From a virus, in the IMG/VR virus record IMGVR_UViG_3300010885_038579, positions 1-32,559 of that record: DNA of 32,559 nt, one strand, 5' to 3'. The translations under genes were made by a program, and so were the position numbers. Of this stretch, positions 23,401 through 32,053 are shown piece by piece. The notes under the pieces are model-generated. The model saw nothing but the letters and a program-made list of their open reading frames with translations, was not told where the DNA came from and made no database searches. Position 1 is the first letter of the stretch; each line of letters opens with the position of its first letter.

Positions 23401-26400
23401 GACCAAACGATTTGGCGGAATCTTGTTCCGACTTATTTGCGTACAGGACATTTACATAGCTTATCAAGGCCGCCATATCGCTTTTCCCCGACGGGGAGAA
23501 GTCTTTACGGTTTAGCGCGATAGGGTAACGCGGCGAATCCGCTTTAACGTCGGGCTCTAAATTAAGTATGAAGTCGTAGGGAACGGGGTCGCTATACGGC
23601 CTTCCGGGCTCTTTAGATATTCCGAGAGAAAACTGGTTCAAACCTTCCGACAGCACGTTAAAATTGCCGCCCCGGCTTGAGTATTTGTTGGGCCGGACCA
23701 ACAATCGGGCCGTACCCCACGCAAACTTTACCGCTGTCAGAAGAGTAGCGCCGTTAAGTTCGTACCTTGCGCCGACAGGACGTATCTCACCGTTAAATAC
23801 GACATCAATATTCGCGAATAGGGGGCTGGCGTCTATTAGGTCGCGCAGTTCATAATTAGCCGGGAAGTATATATTTTTGACTTCTTCGGTGTCTGTATCC
23901 ACATAGGTCTCTGGAAGGGTAACAACTACCGTAGTTCCCGGCGCGGCGGTTGTGGAACGGGTTTCAATCTGAGGCGCGCGGGTGCTGTCATCGAGAGCCT
24001 CCGCAATCTGTTCGCCCGACGTATCCATCCGATGAATTTTGCCCGCTCGCACCGTCTCCAAACGCAACGCCTTGTTGCCCAGCAAGAAAAGCATTTTGGC
24101 TATGCCAAGGCCACCCGACGCGCGGGCGGTGTCTTTCTCTGTCCCCGCCATGGTCAAGAAAGCCTTGTTGATGGTGTCTAAAGCCATCCCGCCGCCGTCG
24201 TCTACAATGGTAATCGTGCGTGCGGTTCTATCCGTGGTTATGTTGATGTGGCCGAGAGAAATGCTGCCGCGCTCTAGCGCACCCTTGACCGCATCGAAAG
24301 AGTTCTGGAACAATTCCTTAACGGTCACGATGCCGATATCGCTCATGTTACCGTAGAGCTGCGGGCCGAGTAGCTTCGTCATACGTTTTTTGTTTATGTC
24401 CGGCTTTGAAGCGGTGAAAGTCGCTTCACCTTCGGACGCAAGCGCTGCTTTCGCCGCGTCAACCGCTTCGACGACTTGTGCGTCGGCCCCTGCTTTGGCT
24501 TCCGGGTTTAGCAAAACGGATTTAAGATTAACCCGCGACGCCTTAGTGGGCGCTGTGAGGTGCTCAACTGTACGACTTAAAATGCGGCTCGCGATGGATC
24601 CGGGGTCAGCCTGAGACGCCTTCTCTTTCAAGTTTTCGATCTGCGCGTCTAGGTTGATTGGTTGCGGAGCGGCTGTTTGGGCTACGGGCGCAGCGTCTTC
24701 AGTCGCGGCGCGCTGTTCTCCTGCGTGTGTCCATCCCGCTACATAAGCCGCATTCCACTCCGGGCTTTCTTTGTCCATCTCCCGCGCCGTGGTGAAGGGC
24801 GCAAGACCCAAGAACTCGTTCACAGCGCTCATAAACGCTGGTTGGAACTCCGCCGGAATTTCCGCGACTTTAGTCTCCGCCGTGTCGAGAACTCTTGCCG
24901 CGAGTTCCGTATCTCCAGCGAGTTCAAATTCTTTGGGCGGTGCAAAAGCTGCGGGCGTATCCGCCGCGCGCTCGGGTGCGAAGACAAATTCACGCGGTTG
25001 AGGCGAACCTGCGGGCGTCTCGGCAGGCGCTACGGTCTCGCCAAGGGCGACGGGCGCAATGGTCGCACCCGGGTCTTCGGCCTGAAGAATATCGAGAAGC
25101 GGAGACCCGGAGGTGTACTTGCGATTGGCATCGTCGGACAAGTCCGTGACGTTGCCGTCTTCTTCGATAGCCTGAAGGCGGCTATTAATGTTATCAAACC
25201 GGACGGAAACTGGCGCATCGTTTACCGTGAAGTTGCCCAATACCGTAAGGTCGCTTTCCACAGCGCCGTTTGAGCCCACTTCAATCGTATTGACCGTATT
25301 GTCGTCGTTCGTCTTTGTAAGACGCGTGCGATATTCAGAACCGCTTGGGACTTCCTTGTACCCTTCGGCGATACGGTCCGGCACAGTTACCGGATTGGAT
25401 ACCGTACCGGCCGCTAAAGTTGCCGCAGCGGCAAAGTCCTCTATGGTTTCATTAATATTTGTAATGCGTTTAACAATAGGTGCGGGGCCCTGGGAACCGT
25501 TTAGGGCGTCAGCTTTCTTCTTAGCAAGCGTGGCTTCCGTCTCGGCGGCCGACGGCGCAACTTCTCTCTCGGCAGGCGTTGGCTTCGCAGCAGCAGCAAG
25601 TTTGGCTTCAATAGCCGCCGTCCTTGCGCGGCTCTCCGAAAATAAGGCTGCCTTATCAAGCGGCTGATCCGGCTCGGGCGCGTTCGGTTCGGCGGGCGTG
25701 GTGAGCTGTTCGGGGCTGAGATCCACAGCCAGCTTCTGCTGAATGGCCAACCCGGCGTTGCGGGCCCATACGTTAGAAGCCCAATTATTCCCGGCGTCTT
25801 TACGCGCGTTGCTGCGGGCCTCTTGCCGTTCTGCGTTCTTCTGCCCGTCGGACTTGCTGTTGTCCGAAGATATATCTTCGAGCTTTGTCTGAAGGTCCGT
25901 ATCGTTCTTTTCGTCAAATGCGGTCAAGTCCGCATGTACGCGTACCGCTGCGCGGTAGCGTTCGTTCTCGGGAGCGTCTGCATTCGCAAGCGGAGCGTTC
26001 TCTTGCGCGCGTTTATAGTTCGCGTGTATTCCAAACGGCGCGAGCAATACGCTCATAGCCAATGCGGCTTCGCCACCCTCTAAGCCTACAACCCAAGGAC
26101 TCTGAGGGTTCTTGGCCCCGTAGGCATTCTCGACGGCGGTCTCTCCGGCCCCTTGGCCAAATTCCGTAAGCGCCTCTTCACCGGCACCAACAACAAGAGC
26201 TTTAGCCGCAGGCCGCAACACCGCCGTTGAAGTGGCTCTACCGAGTATTGCGGCCGCTGTGTTCTTTACGAAGGGGCTAACGACGCCCTTGAGTAGACCG
26301 CGTGTGGCCATACCACCAATGGACTCGCCGCCCGCTTCAATCGCACCCGACAGCCAACCGGCTTTCTTAGCGTCTTCTTCCGAGACGCCGTCGGCCCGTA

Positions 26401-27217
26401 GCTTTTCGTAAGTGTCTTCGGCTTGAGATCCACCAAATAAACCTATGGTGGTTAGTTCTCGCGTGCCGATACCAATGAGGGCGGAGAGCCCCACACCTGC
26501 GCCTAGTTCCACGGCCCCAAACGCGGCCGCCGTAGCAACCGCGACGGAAGCCATCGACGGTGCCAGCATTCGAGCACCCTGAGAAAACACGCGGCCAACA
26601 CCAGTTCGGCCCTCAAGTTGCGGGGCTAGCCACGGGTGCTCGATTTCTTCTGACTTAGCCCAATCACGCAACCCCTTACCGGAACCGGGGTTCACCCAAT
26701 CGGCCGCCTTCCCTATCATGTCGGGAACATCGACAACGAGCCCCGCAAAAGCCTGCACCGCTATCTCGGAAAGTATATTGCGCGGCTCTTCGGGTTCCGC
26801 GAGCAGGTCTTTCGGCGCGGGTTGCGCGAGCATATCTTTCGGCGCAGGGGCTGCGCCGCCCGCCGGAACGTAGGTATCGCCATCCCAACTTCCCGGTTTT
26901 CCGTACGCGGCGTATTTAGACTGATCGGAGAATGTCGGGTGGTTCGGCTTCTTGAACGTATCCGGCCAATGACCGGTCTCGGGGTCGGGTTTAACACCCG
27001 CCAAAAACGCGCCGTGAAGGTCGTAATCCGCGCCGGAGTCTTTGGGTGCGTTCGCGGCTTTCCAAGCCTGAAACGCTGGTTCCTGATCGGGGGGTATTCG
27101 AGTTTCGAACGCGACCTGCGGTGTGTAGTAAATCTCAAAAGCCGCCAGAGCGGCGTCCGCGTCGGGCGCGTCTACATTGAAGGCCGCGTTATCTTTTTCA
27201 AGCCTGAAAAGCGGCAT
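14483..27217 (-). CDS. Giant polyvalent virion-associated protein with GHKL ATPase and three zincin-like motifs
   Basis: One open frame of 4,244 residues. Elements in order: a GHWPDTFKKPNHPTFSD motif typical of phage virion proteins (about 82 to 98); a hydrophobic, Ala/Gly-rich membrane-type region (about 200 to 400); an acid-rich linker; a GHKL ATPase with N box KELFQNSFDA (Glu968, Asn972), DDGGGM (1006 to 1011) and GGLGIAKM (1035 to 1042); zincin-like HELTH (1470); a conserved block with FYDRRTQ...ADEVIQIGPLVLA (about 1780); an ESWCT domain (Trp2042); ten 18-residue repeats (2190 to 2370); a second HEILH (2492); a block with TMDLWFMRGWGR (about 2870); a third HEILHH (3213); and a C-terminal region with YNPVFGLINLTRD (3724), resembling large polyvalent-protein domains such as LPD38. 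Its ATG overlaps the stop of the virion-type gene upstream. It is probably packaged and ejected into the host. Individual activities are untested inferences. Confidence 0.85.
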   Translation of the reverse strand: MPLFRLEKDNAAFNVDAPDADAALAAFEIYYTPQVAFETRIPPDQEPAFQAWKAANAPKDSGADYDLHGAFLAGVKPDPETGHWPDTFKKPNHPTFSDQSKYAAYGKPGSWDGDTYVPAGGAAPAPKDMLAQPAPKDLLAEPEEPRNILSEIAVQAFAGLVVDVPDMIGKAADWVNPGSGKGLRDWAKSEEIEHPWLAPQLEGRTGVGRVFSQGARMLAPSMASVAVATAAAFGAVELGAGVGLSALIGIGTRELTTIGLFGGSQAEDTYEKLRADGVSEEDAKKAGWLSGAIEAGGESIGGMATRGLLKGVVSPFVKNTAAAILGRATSTAVLRPAAKALVVGAGEEALTEFGQGAGETAVENAYGAKNPQSPWVVGLEGGEAALAMSVLLAPFGIHANYKRAQENAPLANADAPENERYRAAVRVHADLTAFDEKNDTDLQTKLEDISSDNSKSDGQKNAERQEARSNARKDAGNNWASNVWARNAGLAIQQKLAVDLSPEQLTTPAEPNAPEPDQPLDKAALFSESRARTAAIEAKLAAAAKPTPAEREVAPSAAETEATLAKKKADALNGSQGPAPIVKRITNINETIEDFAAAATLAAGTVSNPVTVPDRIAEGYKEVPSGSEYRTRLTKTNDDNTVNTIEVGSNGAVESDLTVLGNFTVNDAPVSVRFDNINSRLQAIEEDGNVTDLSDDANRKYTSGSPLLDILQAEDPGATIAPVALGETVAPAETPAGSPQPREFVFAPERAADTPAAFAPPKEFELAGDTELAARVLDTAETKVAEIPAEFQPAFMSAVNEFLGLAPFTTAREMDKESPEWNAAYVAGWTHAGEQRAATEDAAPVAQTAAPQPINLDAQIENLKEKASQADPGSIASRILSRTVEHLTAPTKASRVNLKSVLLNPEAKAGADAQVVEAVDAAKAALASEGEATFTASKPDINKKRMTKLLGPQLYGNMSDIGIVTVKELFQNSFDAVKGALERGSISLGHINITTDRTARTITIVDDGGGMALDTINKAFLTMAGTEKDTARASGGLGIAKMLFLLGNKALRLETVRAGKIHRMDTSGEQIAEALDDSTRAPQIETRSTTAAPGTTVVVTLPETYVDTDTEEVKNIYFPANYELRDLIDASPLFANIDVVFNGEIRPVGARYELNGATLLTAVKFAWGTARLLVRPNKYSSRGGNFNVLSEGLNQFSLGISKEPGRPYSDPVPYDFILNLEPDVKADSPRYPIALNRKDFSPSGKSDMAALISYVNVLYANKSEQDSAKSFGQLTLISQSPQGSVLKRIDLNIPDAAVGSVLSIDPSDVVTVTDGRVYVNNKLTPPLTKENIKAMRRDPAQFRVDQSQIDPRDILVHDNVLTDGKPLLEEARLALGANAVNGFLRDFGVVLQELRAAVARVGGASYASVTQVPTGLSFDLEYYGVNTVIPFKAIMLNPLVVRDKETGGPMRPDTVSRADRAGTFVGTMVHELTHHAERNHSETGFIPELARLSVQLAVSGDMATAVQNVDQLLQRYDAVAEYFMERNANGNLTARGIRLDGDAELTKFQRLPERAARPGGAGRDGADSVREGVGRGNTTSTRSQERGGSAAEGGDGAAVALPRRVLKGRVPELQDAADKVYAGLMSREEYQRLVDIYKPVRPFTSVPAMPTQLDLERGLRKDQIARIGQETNIPEGEAVGLRLDIEAYTDNNVWAPTIHKGHAEGSKPIAHAPFARITDVDFGVSSDKALRVARGGAKSPFAKMDGFWTKTSAEDIQAMAEKFLNDPAWTQVGMDPERHEGFYDRRTQRQLAHADEVIQIGPLVLARNVTFRDISDVRYSVKSDKMGATGTAKAWVEFAEVKKLIDFGVVKTLAQAKAAAEADYTKTFDALPAFDAKAYLEGVIAVEGPLLPQNIQDAIQAYKNGDEGGAVGTLLADVKRAREGNIARWKNYFDNVNTEQGSDPFWKSYVAHGVVNTFDATKPNTGETFNAAALATVYGKFLEGTAPNFTKAYRAAKMAATADLVELGDAQNGWRKVPQTAKSDPNFAERVAEVQAISSESWCTKTYNAAPYIAQGDFWVYVDNGKPELAIRFEGSDVAEIQGRANNGSIPSQYAGEVQALVDSGKIQNLAPRTKKALQDATDRSLALKRLASEATFVEEIDSGGASIRVYEKANGDLVLLTEGPWSYLPAQYANRVVEVIGNLYMSYGVQANNLTTVSGDLQVDVGVQVNNLTTVGGRVVLHRFVQANSLTTVGGGLYMHENAEANNLTTVGGDLTLLVGAQANSVTTVGGDLELHRGAQANSVTTVGGNLALLEGAQANSVTTVGGNLLLSEGAQANNVTTVGGDLLLYKDAQANSLTTVGGDLTVDKDTQANSVTTVGGALILYDESAQALSLQAVGGKVFGNTPKNTPNLKHIGDKDAVERIKAQTEKFLIGTAPGGSITTLEVEAAVISALDKLQIGTEIYGTVEEARAETGVDIPVGAKGMYAQGKIHLFAENITNAVDAQITVWHEILHAGLDRLYKSGSKKFNAALVTIAARNPRVREEAAKWTKSFGADLEADAIRLGRTPERAAQYVRMRAIDEALAIMSSENVTIRGLDKFIAVVQNIIRQIGLTKLADAMEGKTNAEALALISKARGALLADGSYVVTDSAPAFLRGRDLEALTVNAILRESYPAVKARSRTVPAIATELMFRGRAALKKLGVTTGVIQGPNPKTDDILSSAIASEVKAALGRTGKNASGWYSTRVKEAMKTALKLHPELADKNQKMAFTLALAVTSQGETVASNVRLAEQVYASFKKTGVFPTNVLAKKQKSINGNFRLLNKLIANLGLDGTNEFLFSEFTVKQLNDAGYKVGGENKQTKVYGSAILGPKIGQGFYQNLNNNFTPVTMDLWFMRGWGRLTGNLVGGTQASRTKQRVRFEAALKTTERPVPETLPALIKLARGVVKQHESDYRENRDKYDSGERVKSELTYSAERIIFGLAGLKETPSSGAQREWIRSVVAQARQKLKADGVTITPADLQAVWWYPEKELYSKLGGRDSEGINVDYAIELKKLYDRRRAEGQLGSVADGPRPGSTGDVGRPGRRGGEERESSDGKTRARKKVVESIPYNAVQTTVRLNKLEDETDPVALKNGVVALARDLRVQAANRPVRERSRGYDWIQERLLRAARLGQMNREQVRLGMWLLNNNPNLANDLGISLRAARSNDASGNYNPMSRIMTLFKGRGQDTLIAHEILHHAERMMPEDIQAGIRAEWLSQITGMLDAAIRTKDTEMVEHIRDALAAAAGDTAAYNRVADGIRNGTLSQDFYQYINPSEFWAVNAADIVAARASESWVQRAVQWLREFKAKIQELFNFPSNAAVIRGLDNVLNAANEGERQSPNMLSEGNTFNAVQGQPGPSLPVPSTRVEKEKDRLTYNLVDRFVDLKNLMKSIRARVAKLPETLDAYSMVERLTSKVAKRVEDFTLRELGPLLEDMKMRGVSVDELGNYLWMRAAPDANAIIAAQPDTKFPNLDGAGVSTTDAQAYLAALTPKQRTAFEALAKRVDAITAKTRREWVRYGMATLDDVLKMEREQPYYVPFNREGKNIGAGSGQGVSVRGPNTFHRKGSKLPVVDVLANIVHQRDRAIMRGEKNIIARAIYALAKTFPSDMWSLAAPGITSAIDVETGEPVNVLDMSYQKDDNVLMSIRLDKNGKMVAQGVAFNESDPQAMRMVAALKNLDLPSLDGLVGAAAQITRYFAALNTQYNPVFGLINLTRDVPTALLNLSTTPIAGKQFTVLKHVFPALAAIYKGARTQRAKGASAATPYDLYFERLRNAGGTSGWRQSFENSADRGKALQAELDSMSNGTAKKILPALGGWLSDYNTAMENSTRLAAFITAVESGMSDAQAASLAKNLTVNFDRKGQKSSQIGALYAFFNPSVQGTVRTLETLAGPAGKKIIAGGLLLGAIQAVFLAMAGFDDDDPPEFVRQRNFIMPIGSGKYVSFPMPLSFNLLPNIGRLAMQTALHPQNIGKNVFSVFDAALSTFNPFGSGVTLQTITPTALDPLAAIASNTDWTGKPIEREDFSALDLTPGFTRAKDNATFVGKIVARAINTLTGGDKYTPGGWSPTPDMLDYVAGQLTGGPGRELIHLESSVEGWLKGEEVPTYKIPVVGRFYGNVGSAASDKARYFENVKTLNELENNVKGMLKDRVSSAAFKKDNPETRLIPAVNVIKRQIADFRKLKEKPGNDTVKTDALILRQMQRLNALVAPYEAPTAQQKFLRDLAP
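20054..20650 (-). repeat. Ten 54-base tandem repeats inside the giant gene, plus a degenerate eleventh
   Basis: Each unit encodes 18 residues on the pattern (A/V)QAN(S/N)(L/V)TTVGG(D/N)LxLxxx. The first begins at 20650 and the tenth at 20164, exactly nine times 54 bases apart. The TTVGG core is invariant in nine units and TTVSG in the first; residues 13 to 18 vary. The tenth unit has one extra residue, and an eroded eleventh follows to about 20054. The pattern resembles leucine-rich-repeat-like solenoids with 'LTxVGGxLxL' units. Confidence 0.95.
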
Positions 27218-28449
27218 CAGTTTACCGGTCTAATCGTAACGCCGCGTACTACCGTCTTGCCATTATTGGCCGGGACGGGTTTCTTCTTATCGTCTTTGGC
27301 GGCTGCGGCTTCGTCAGCCTCAGTCTTGAGTTGCTGGTATAGGGCCTTGGCCGCTGGACTAAAGAAGTTCTTGTCTTTGTAACTCGTCAGACCTAACTCA
27401 AAGGTATCCATATAACCGTGAGGAAGTGTCAACTTCCCGGTCTCGTCCGGTCCTTTCGCTACAGCAGCGTTTATTTTTTCCGCCATGGATTTAACCGTAG
27501 GCTCCCGTTGTTTTAACCCTTCCCTCGTCACATTCTCACCCATTGTGGTCACAGTCTCACCCATTGTGGTCAGGAGCCCCCCCACGGGTGTCGGTGCTTC
27601 AACTATGGTGGGGGTGGCGGCTTTGCCGGGGGTGGCAGCGCTGCCGGGGGCGGCAACGGGTGCGGGAACGGGGGAGACTTTATCTTTCGGATACGCTTCC
27701 TCGGTTAGTCTCTTGTATAGGCTTTGAAATCCGGGAAGAGACGAACGTATAGCCTCAACGTCCGGGTCGTTATCAGGCGCGCCAGCTTGTTTTAACCGTG
27801 CAAGTTCTGTCTGTTGCGAAGCTATGTAGGTACCTATACCGGCTCTCTCCTGACGGTTCGCTATACGCTCCGCGCGGTCTCCCTCTATCGACCATGCTTT
27901 CGCATCCCGCTCCGCAATAAGCGTCTGTTTAATAACGGGATCGGTTTCCGTAGCGATTTTACCGGTAAGGTCTTTTATGCTTTTATCCGTGTCGTATTTG
28001 AGTGTTGCGGCATTAGTCTGGATGTTTTTATAGGCGGCTTCAGCGGATGCGTAGGGGTTAAGAGCATCGTATTTAACTTTTTGCGCCGCTACCCATTTGG
28101 GATCGTTTGCGTGTTGCTTATCTAGGGTAGTCTGAAAATTATCTAAAGCCGTAAGTTCTAATGTTTTAGCCTTGGTTATTTTATCGATGTTCGTCGGATC
28201 TGTTGCTAGATCTATCTCAGCTTGTTTGGCGTTTTTCACCGCATCGAGCGCCCAAGTTGCTCTAATTGGCTGTTGGGTTTGCTCGGCCGTCCATTTTCTC
28301 TCTTCACCACGAATTGTGGCTTCTTCCGCCAGCTTCGCAGCCAGCCGGATTTTGTCCTGTTCCAGCGTGGCTTTGACGCCTTCAAGACCTACCGTGGCCA
28401 AACCTTTACCGGCCTGCGAGAGAGCGTTACCCCAGTTTAGAAGCGCCAT
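27217..28449 (-). CDS. Probable internal virion protein, helical
   Basis: The protein has 410 residues. It begins with a short amphipathic segment (NWGNALSQAGKGLATVGLEG), typical of phage ejection proteins, followed by about 230 residues of charged helix. Then comes a Pro/Ala linker (about 245 to 275) with a small repeat, TTMGETV/TTMGENV, and a helical C-terminal part that ends in a basic tail. There are no enzymatic motifs. It lies directly before the giant gene (stop and start share one base), so the two are made together and are likely to be in the same virion structure. The identification rests on context and composition. Confidence 0.6.
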   Translation of the reverse strand: MALLNWGNALSQAGKGLATVGLEGVKATLEQDKIRLAAKLAEEATIRGEERKWTAEQTQQPIRATWALDAVKNAKQAEIDLATDPTNIDKITKAKTLELTALDNFQTTLDKQHANDPKWVAAQKVKYDALNPYASAEAAYKNIQTNAATLKYDTDKSIKDLTGKIATETDPVIKQTLIAERDAKAWSIEGDRAERIANRQERAGIGTYIASQQTELARLKQAGAPDNDPDVEAIRSSLPGFQSLYKRLTEEAYPKDKVSPVPAPVAAPGSAATPGKAATPTIVEAPTPVGGLLTTMGETVTTMGENVTREGLKQREPTVKSMAEKINAAVAKGPDETGKLTLPHGYMDTFELGLTSYKDKNFFSPAAKALYQQLKTEADEAAAAKDDKKKPVPANNGKTVVRGVTIRPVN

Positions 28450-28933
28450 TTTGGTACCCTTTGTATTGTGTCATCTTGTCGGGATCACGCAGCAGCGTAT
28501 GCACTTGCTCTAAAGACGCGTCCAGAGTCTCTTTAGGTACCTTGAGATAGGGTAGGATCGTATCCATAAAAAGCTGTGTAGCCCTATCTAGCTCGTCGGG
28601 CGTTATTGTCAAAAGTTTCATCTTTTCGGCGAAATCTAGCGCGTGCAACATCAACGTCAGGGCCGCAGCCACCATTGGTTTAAGCGGCATGGTGCCTTTA
28701 GCACCCTGACGCAACGCGCCTACAACGGCGATGGCACCCTTGACCGAATCAGACAGGGGGTCTTTGCTGTTTCGAAGCGAAGCAATAACGCTGTCAGACC
28801 CCTTGAACATAGCGTATTTCATGCCCGCAACGACGATCTTGAGATAGTTATCGCGGTCATACGCAGGAACCGTCTTCTCGACCGATACTTCGGTCTGCCT
28901 AAGAAGCGTGTTTTCGATCAATAATCCGGTCAT
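28427..28933 (-). CDS. Virion-region protein, function unknown
   Basis: The protein has 168 residues, all-helical in appearance, with no signal peptide and one moderately hydrophobic helix (about 88 to 101, MVAAALTLMLHALD). It overlaps the next gene by 23 bases and the previous by four, so it is part of the same late operon. The acidic-hydrophobic pattern and the size match small proteins found between ejection proteins in podovirus-like phages, but I do not recognise the family. Confidence 0.6.
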   Translation of the reverse strand: MTGLLIENTLLRQTEVSVEKTVPAYDRDNYLKIVVAGMKYAMFKGSDSVIASLRNSKDPLSDSVKGAIAVVGALRQGAKGTMPLKPMVAAALTLMLHALDFAEKMKLLTITPDELDRATQLFMDTILPYLKVPKETLDASLEQVHTLLRDPDKMTQYKGYQNGASKLG

Positions 28934-29766
28934 GCTGGCACTCCCGTAACCGTGTTCGCGTAGGCGTTTATAAGACCCGGCGCGCGCAGCTTACCCGTAA
29001 CCGGATCTATTGTGTAACCCACCGGAGGGGTTGCTTGTGCAACGGCGGTCGGGGCTTTGGGCTGGAACGTCCCTAAAGGTGCCAACATATTCAACCGTTG
29101 CTGTTCTTTCAGAGCGGTATCTGCGGTTAACGCAGCGGTCTCCGCATTTGTTTTTTCTATTCCGGGGCCGACGCTTGGGTCGAAAGCTCCGGCGGCGGCG
29201 GTGCCCAATGTAGTTATTGCGCCGAAAGTTATTGCCGGATTTTTCTCTGCAAACGCCAGAAACCCAGAACTGGTCCCGGCGACATCGGCTGTAGTCTTAG
29301 CAACTTCGGACGCGAGCGCGGTAGCGGTTTCGCCGCTAACAGCGGCACCGGGCTCAAGCGACATAACATTTATGCCGGTTTTTTTGCCTGCCTCTACGGC
29401 GGCGGTCATCACAGCCGTGTCGGCAGCTTTTGCCGCGTTAAACGCGTTAAACTCAGTCCCCGTAGACGTTTTGAGCGCCCCAAGGCTCATCTTCTCTTGG
29501 AACGGCGTTACACCTTTACCGATGCCGCTTGTGGCCTTCAGGGGGTCCGAGATCCAACCCTGACTGGTCGCAAAACTACCCACACCACCGACGATACCCG
29601 CAATCATTCCAATCTTTGTTAACGTCTTGTTCTTAGTAACCGCACCCACAGCGCCCACAACCGCGCCTACCGTTCCGATGATCTCAAAGGCGCTTAGGGC
29701 GGCAATACCTACCGAGGCGGCGGAGGCTACTGAAAAAGCCGCTAGACCTACAGCTACTACGGGCAT
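28930..29766 (-). CDS. Probable internal virion protein with hydrophobic N terminus
   Basis: The protein has 278 residues. The first 65 are strongly hydrophobic and rich in Ala, Gly and Val (SVASAASVGIAALSAF, then IIGTVGAVVGAVGAV, then IGMIAGIVGGVGSF) and could form two or three membrane helices, without being a normal signal peptide. Another hydrophobic patch is at about residues 178 to 194. The rest is Ala/Thr-rich, with a short proline-containing end. Proteins of this type are carried in phage heads and enter the host membrane during ejection. It overlaps the GNAT-like gene by ten bases. Confidence 0.6.
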   Translation of the reverse strand: MPVVAVGLAAFSVASAASVGIAALSAFEIIGTVGAVVGAVGAVTKNKTLTKIGMIAGIVGGVGSFATSQGWISDPLKATSGIGKGVTPFQEKMSLGALKTSTGTEFNAFNAAKAADTAVMTAAVEAGKKTGINVMSLEPGAAVSGETATALASEVAKTTADVAGTSSGFLAFAEKNPAITFGAITTLGTAAAGAFDPSVGPGIEKTNAETAALTADTALKEQQRLNMLAPLGTFQPKAPTAVAQATPPVGYTIDPVTGKLRAPGLINAYANTVTGVPA

Positions 29767-30152
29767 GATGCGTTCCTTATACCTTTGGCGGAAGGCTGTT
29801 CGAGTCTGAAATGCGTGTAGAACTCGTCCTCTCCGGTTATCTTGAAACCAAGTATCTTATTAAAGCGACTCTGGCGGACATCTTCTTTGGGCGTCCGCGT
29901 GGTCACGCAACCGTACTGCTCCAGAATAGGATTCAGATAGCGGCGAATGTCCGCCCGCGTTAGTGACCACTTGCCGCCAAATCGGGCGAAGTGAAATTCT
30001 GATCCCTTATTAAGTGTCGCGGCAACCATCGTTCCATTCTCATAATGCGGTGTGATAGCCCAATCCTCAAAACCCGCCAAAAACTCTTGCTTCGTAATGA
30101 ATACCGCTTCTTCATTCGCGGCCCACAACAGCTCTAGTATGTCAGCTCTCAT
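29757..30152 (-). CDS. Small GNAT-like virion-region protein
   Basis: The protein has 131 residues. The pattern resembles the small acetyltransferase-fold proteins in podovirus structural operons (T7 gp13-like position): a helix (ILELLWAANEE), beta strands (TMVAATLNKGSEFHFARFG), 'SLTRADIRRYLNPILEQYGCVTTRT', then 'RFNKILGFKITGEDEF', where N-x-x-L-G-F is the usual end of GNAT-like folds. The acetyl-CoA loop (Q/RxxGxG/A) is not evident, so enzymatic activity is doubtful. Its place between helical virion proteins suggests an assembly role for the internal core. Confidence 0.55.
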   Translation of the reverse strand: MRADILELLWAANEEAVFITKQEFLAGFEDWAITPHYENGTMVAATLNKGSEFHFARFGGKWSLTRADIRRYLNPILEQYGCVTTRTPKEDVRQSRFNKILGFKITGEDEFYTHFRLEQPSAKGIRNASCP

Positions 30153-30158
30153 TTCTGG

Positions 30159-31871
<1,713 letters not shown>

Positions 31872-31903
31872 ATTTTTACCTCAAAACGATATTACCGCAG
31901 TCT

Positions 31904-32050
31904 TTAAGATTCCGTTGTCGGCTCCGGCGTAAGTTGCCTTTGCGCCTGCTTGCGGATCTCATTAATAACAGCCTCAACTTGCACAAACGGCGCATTGCCT
32001 AATGCGGCCAAAATCAAGTTAATCTGATCGAGTGTAAGATCAAGGTGCAT
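31904..32050 (-). CDS. Small conserved phage protein (48 residues)
   Basis: The protein has 48 residues starting MHLDLTLDQINLILAALG, with AGGAGC upstream of the ATG. The pattern 'LTLDxINLILAALGxxPFxQVExxIxxIRxQAxxQL' is a frequent one in phages near tail or structural genes and forms two short helices. No function is known to me. The gene is too short for many gene callers. It lies between the tail-region gene at 32054 and the coiled-coil protein, and is transcribed with them. Confidence 0.8.
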   Translation of the reverse strand: MHLDLTLDQINLILAALGNAPFVQVEAVINEIRKQAQRQLTPEPTTES

Positions 32051-32053
32051 TAT

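Noticed and set aside
14483-27217. Virion RNA polymerase as in N4-like phages
   Set aside because: The size would fit, but I found no T7-type RNA polymerase motifs in the protein.
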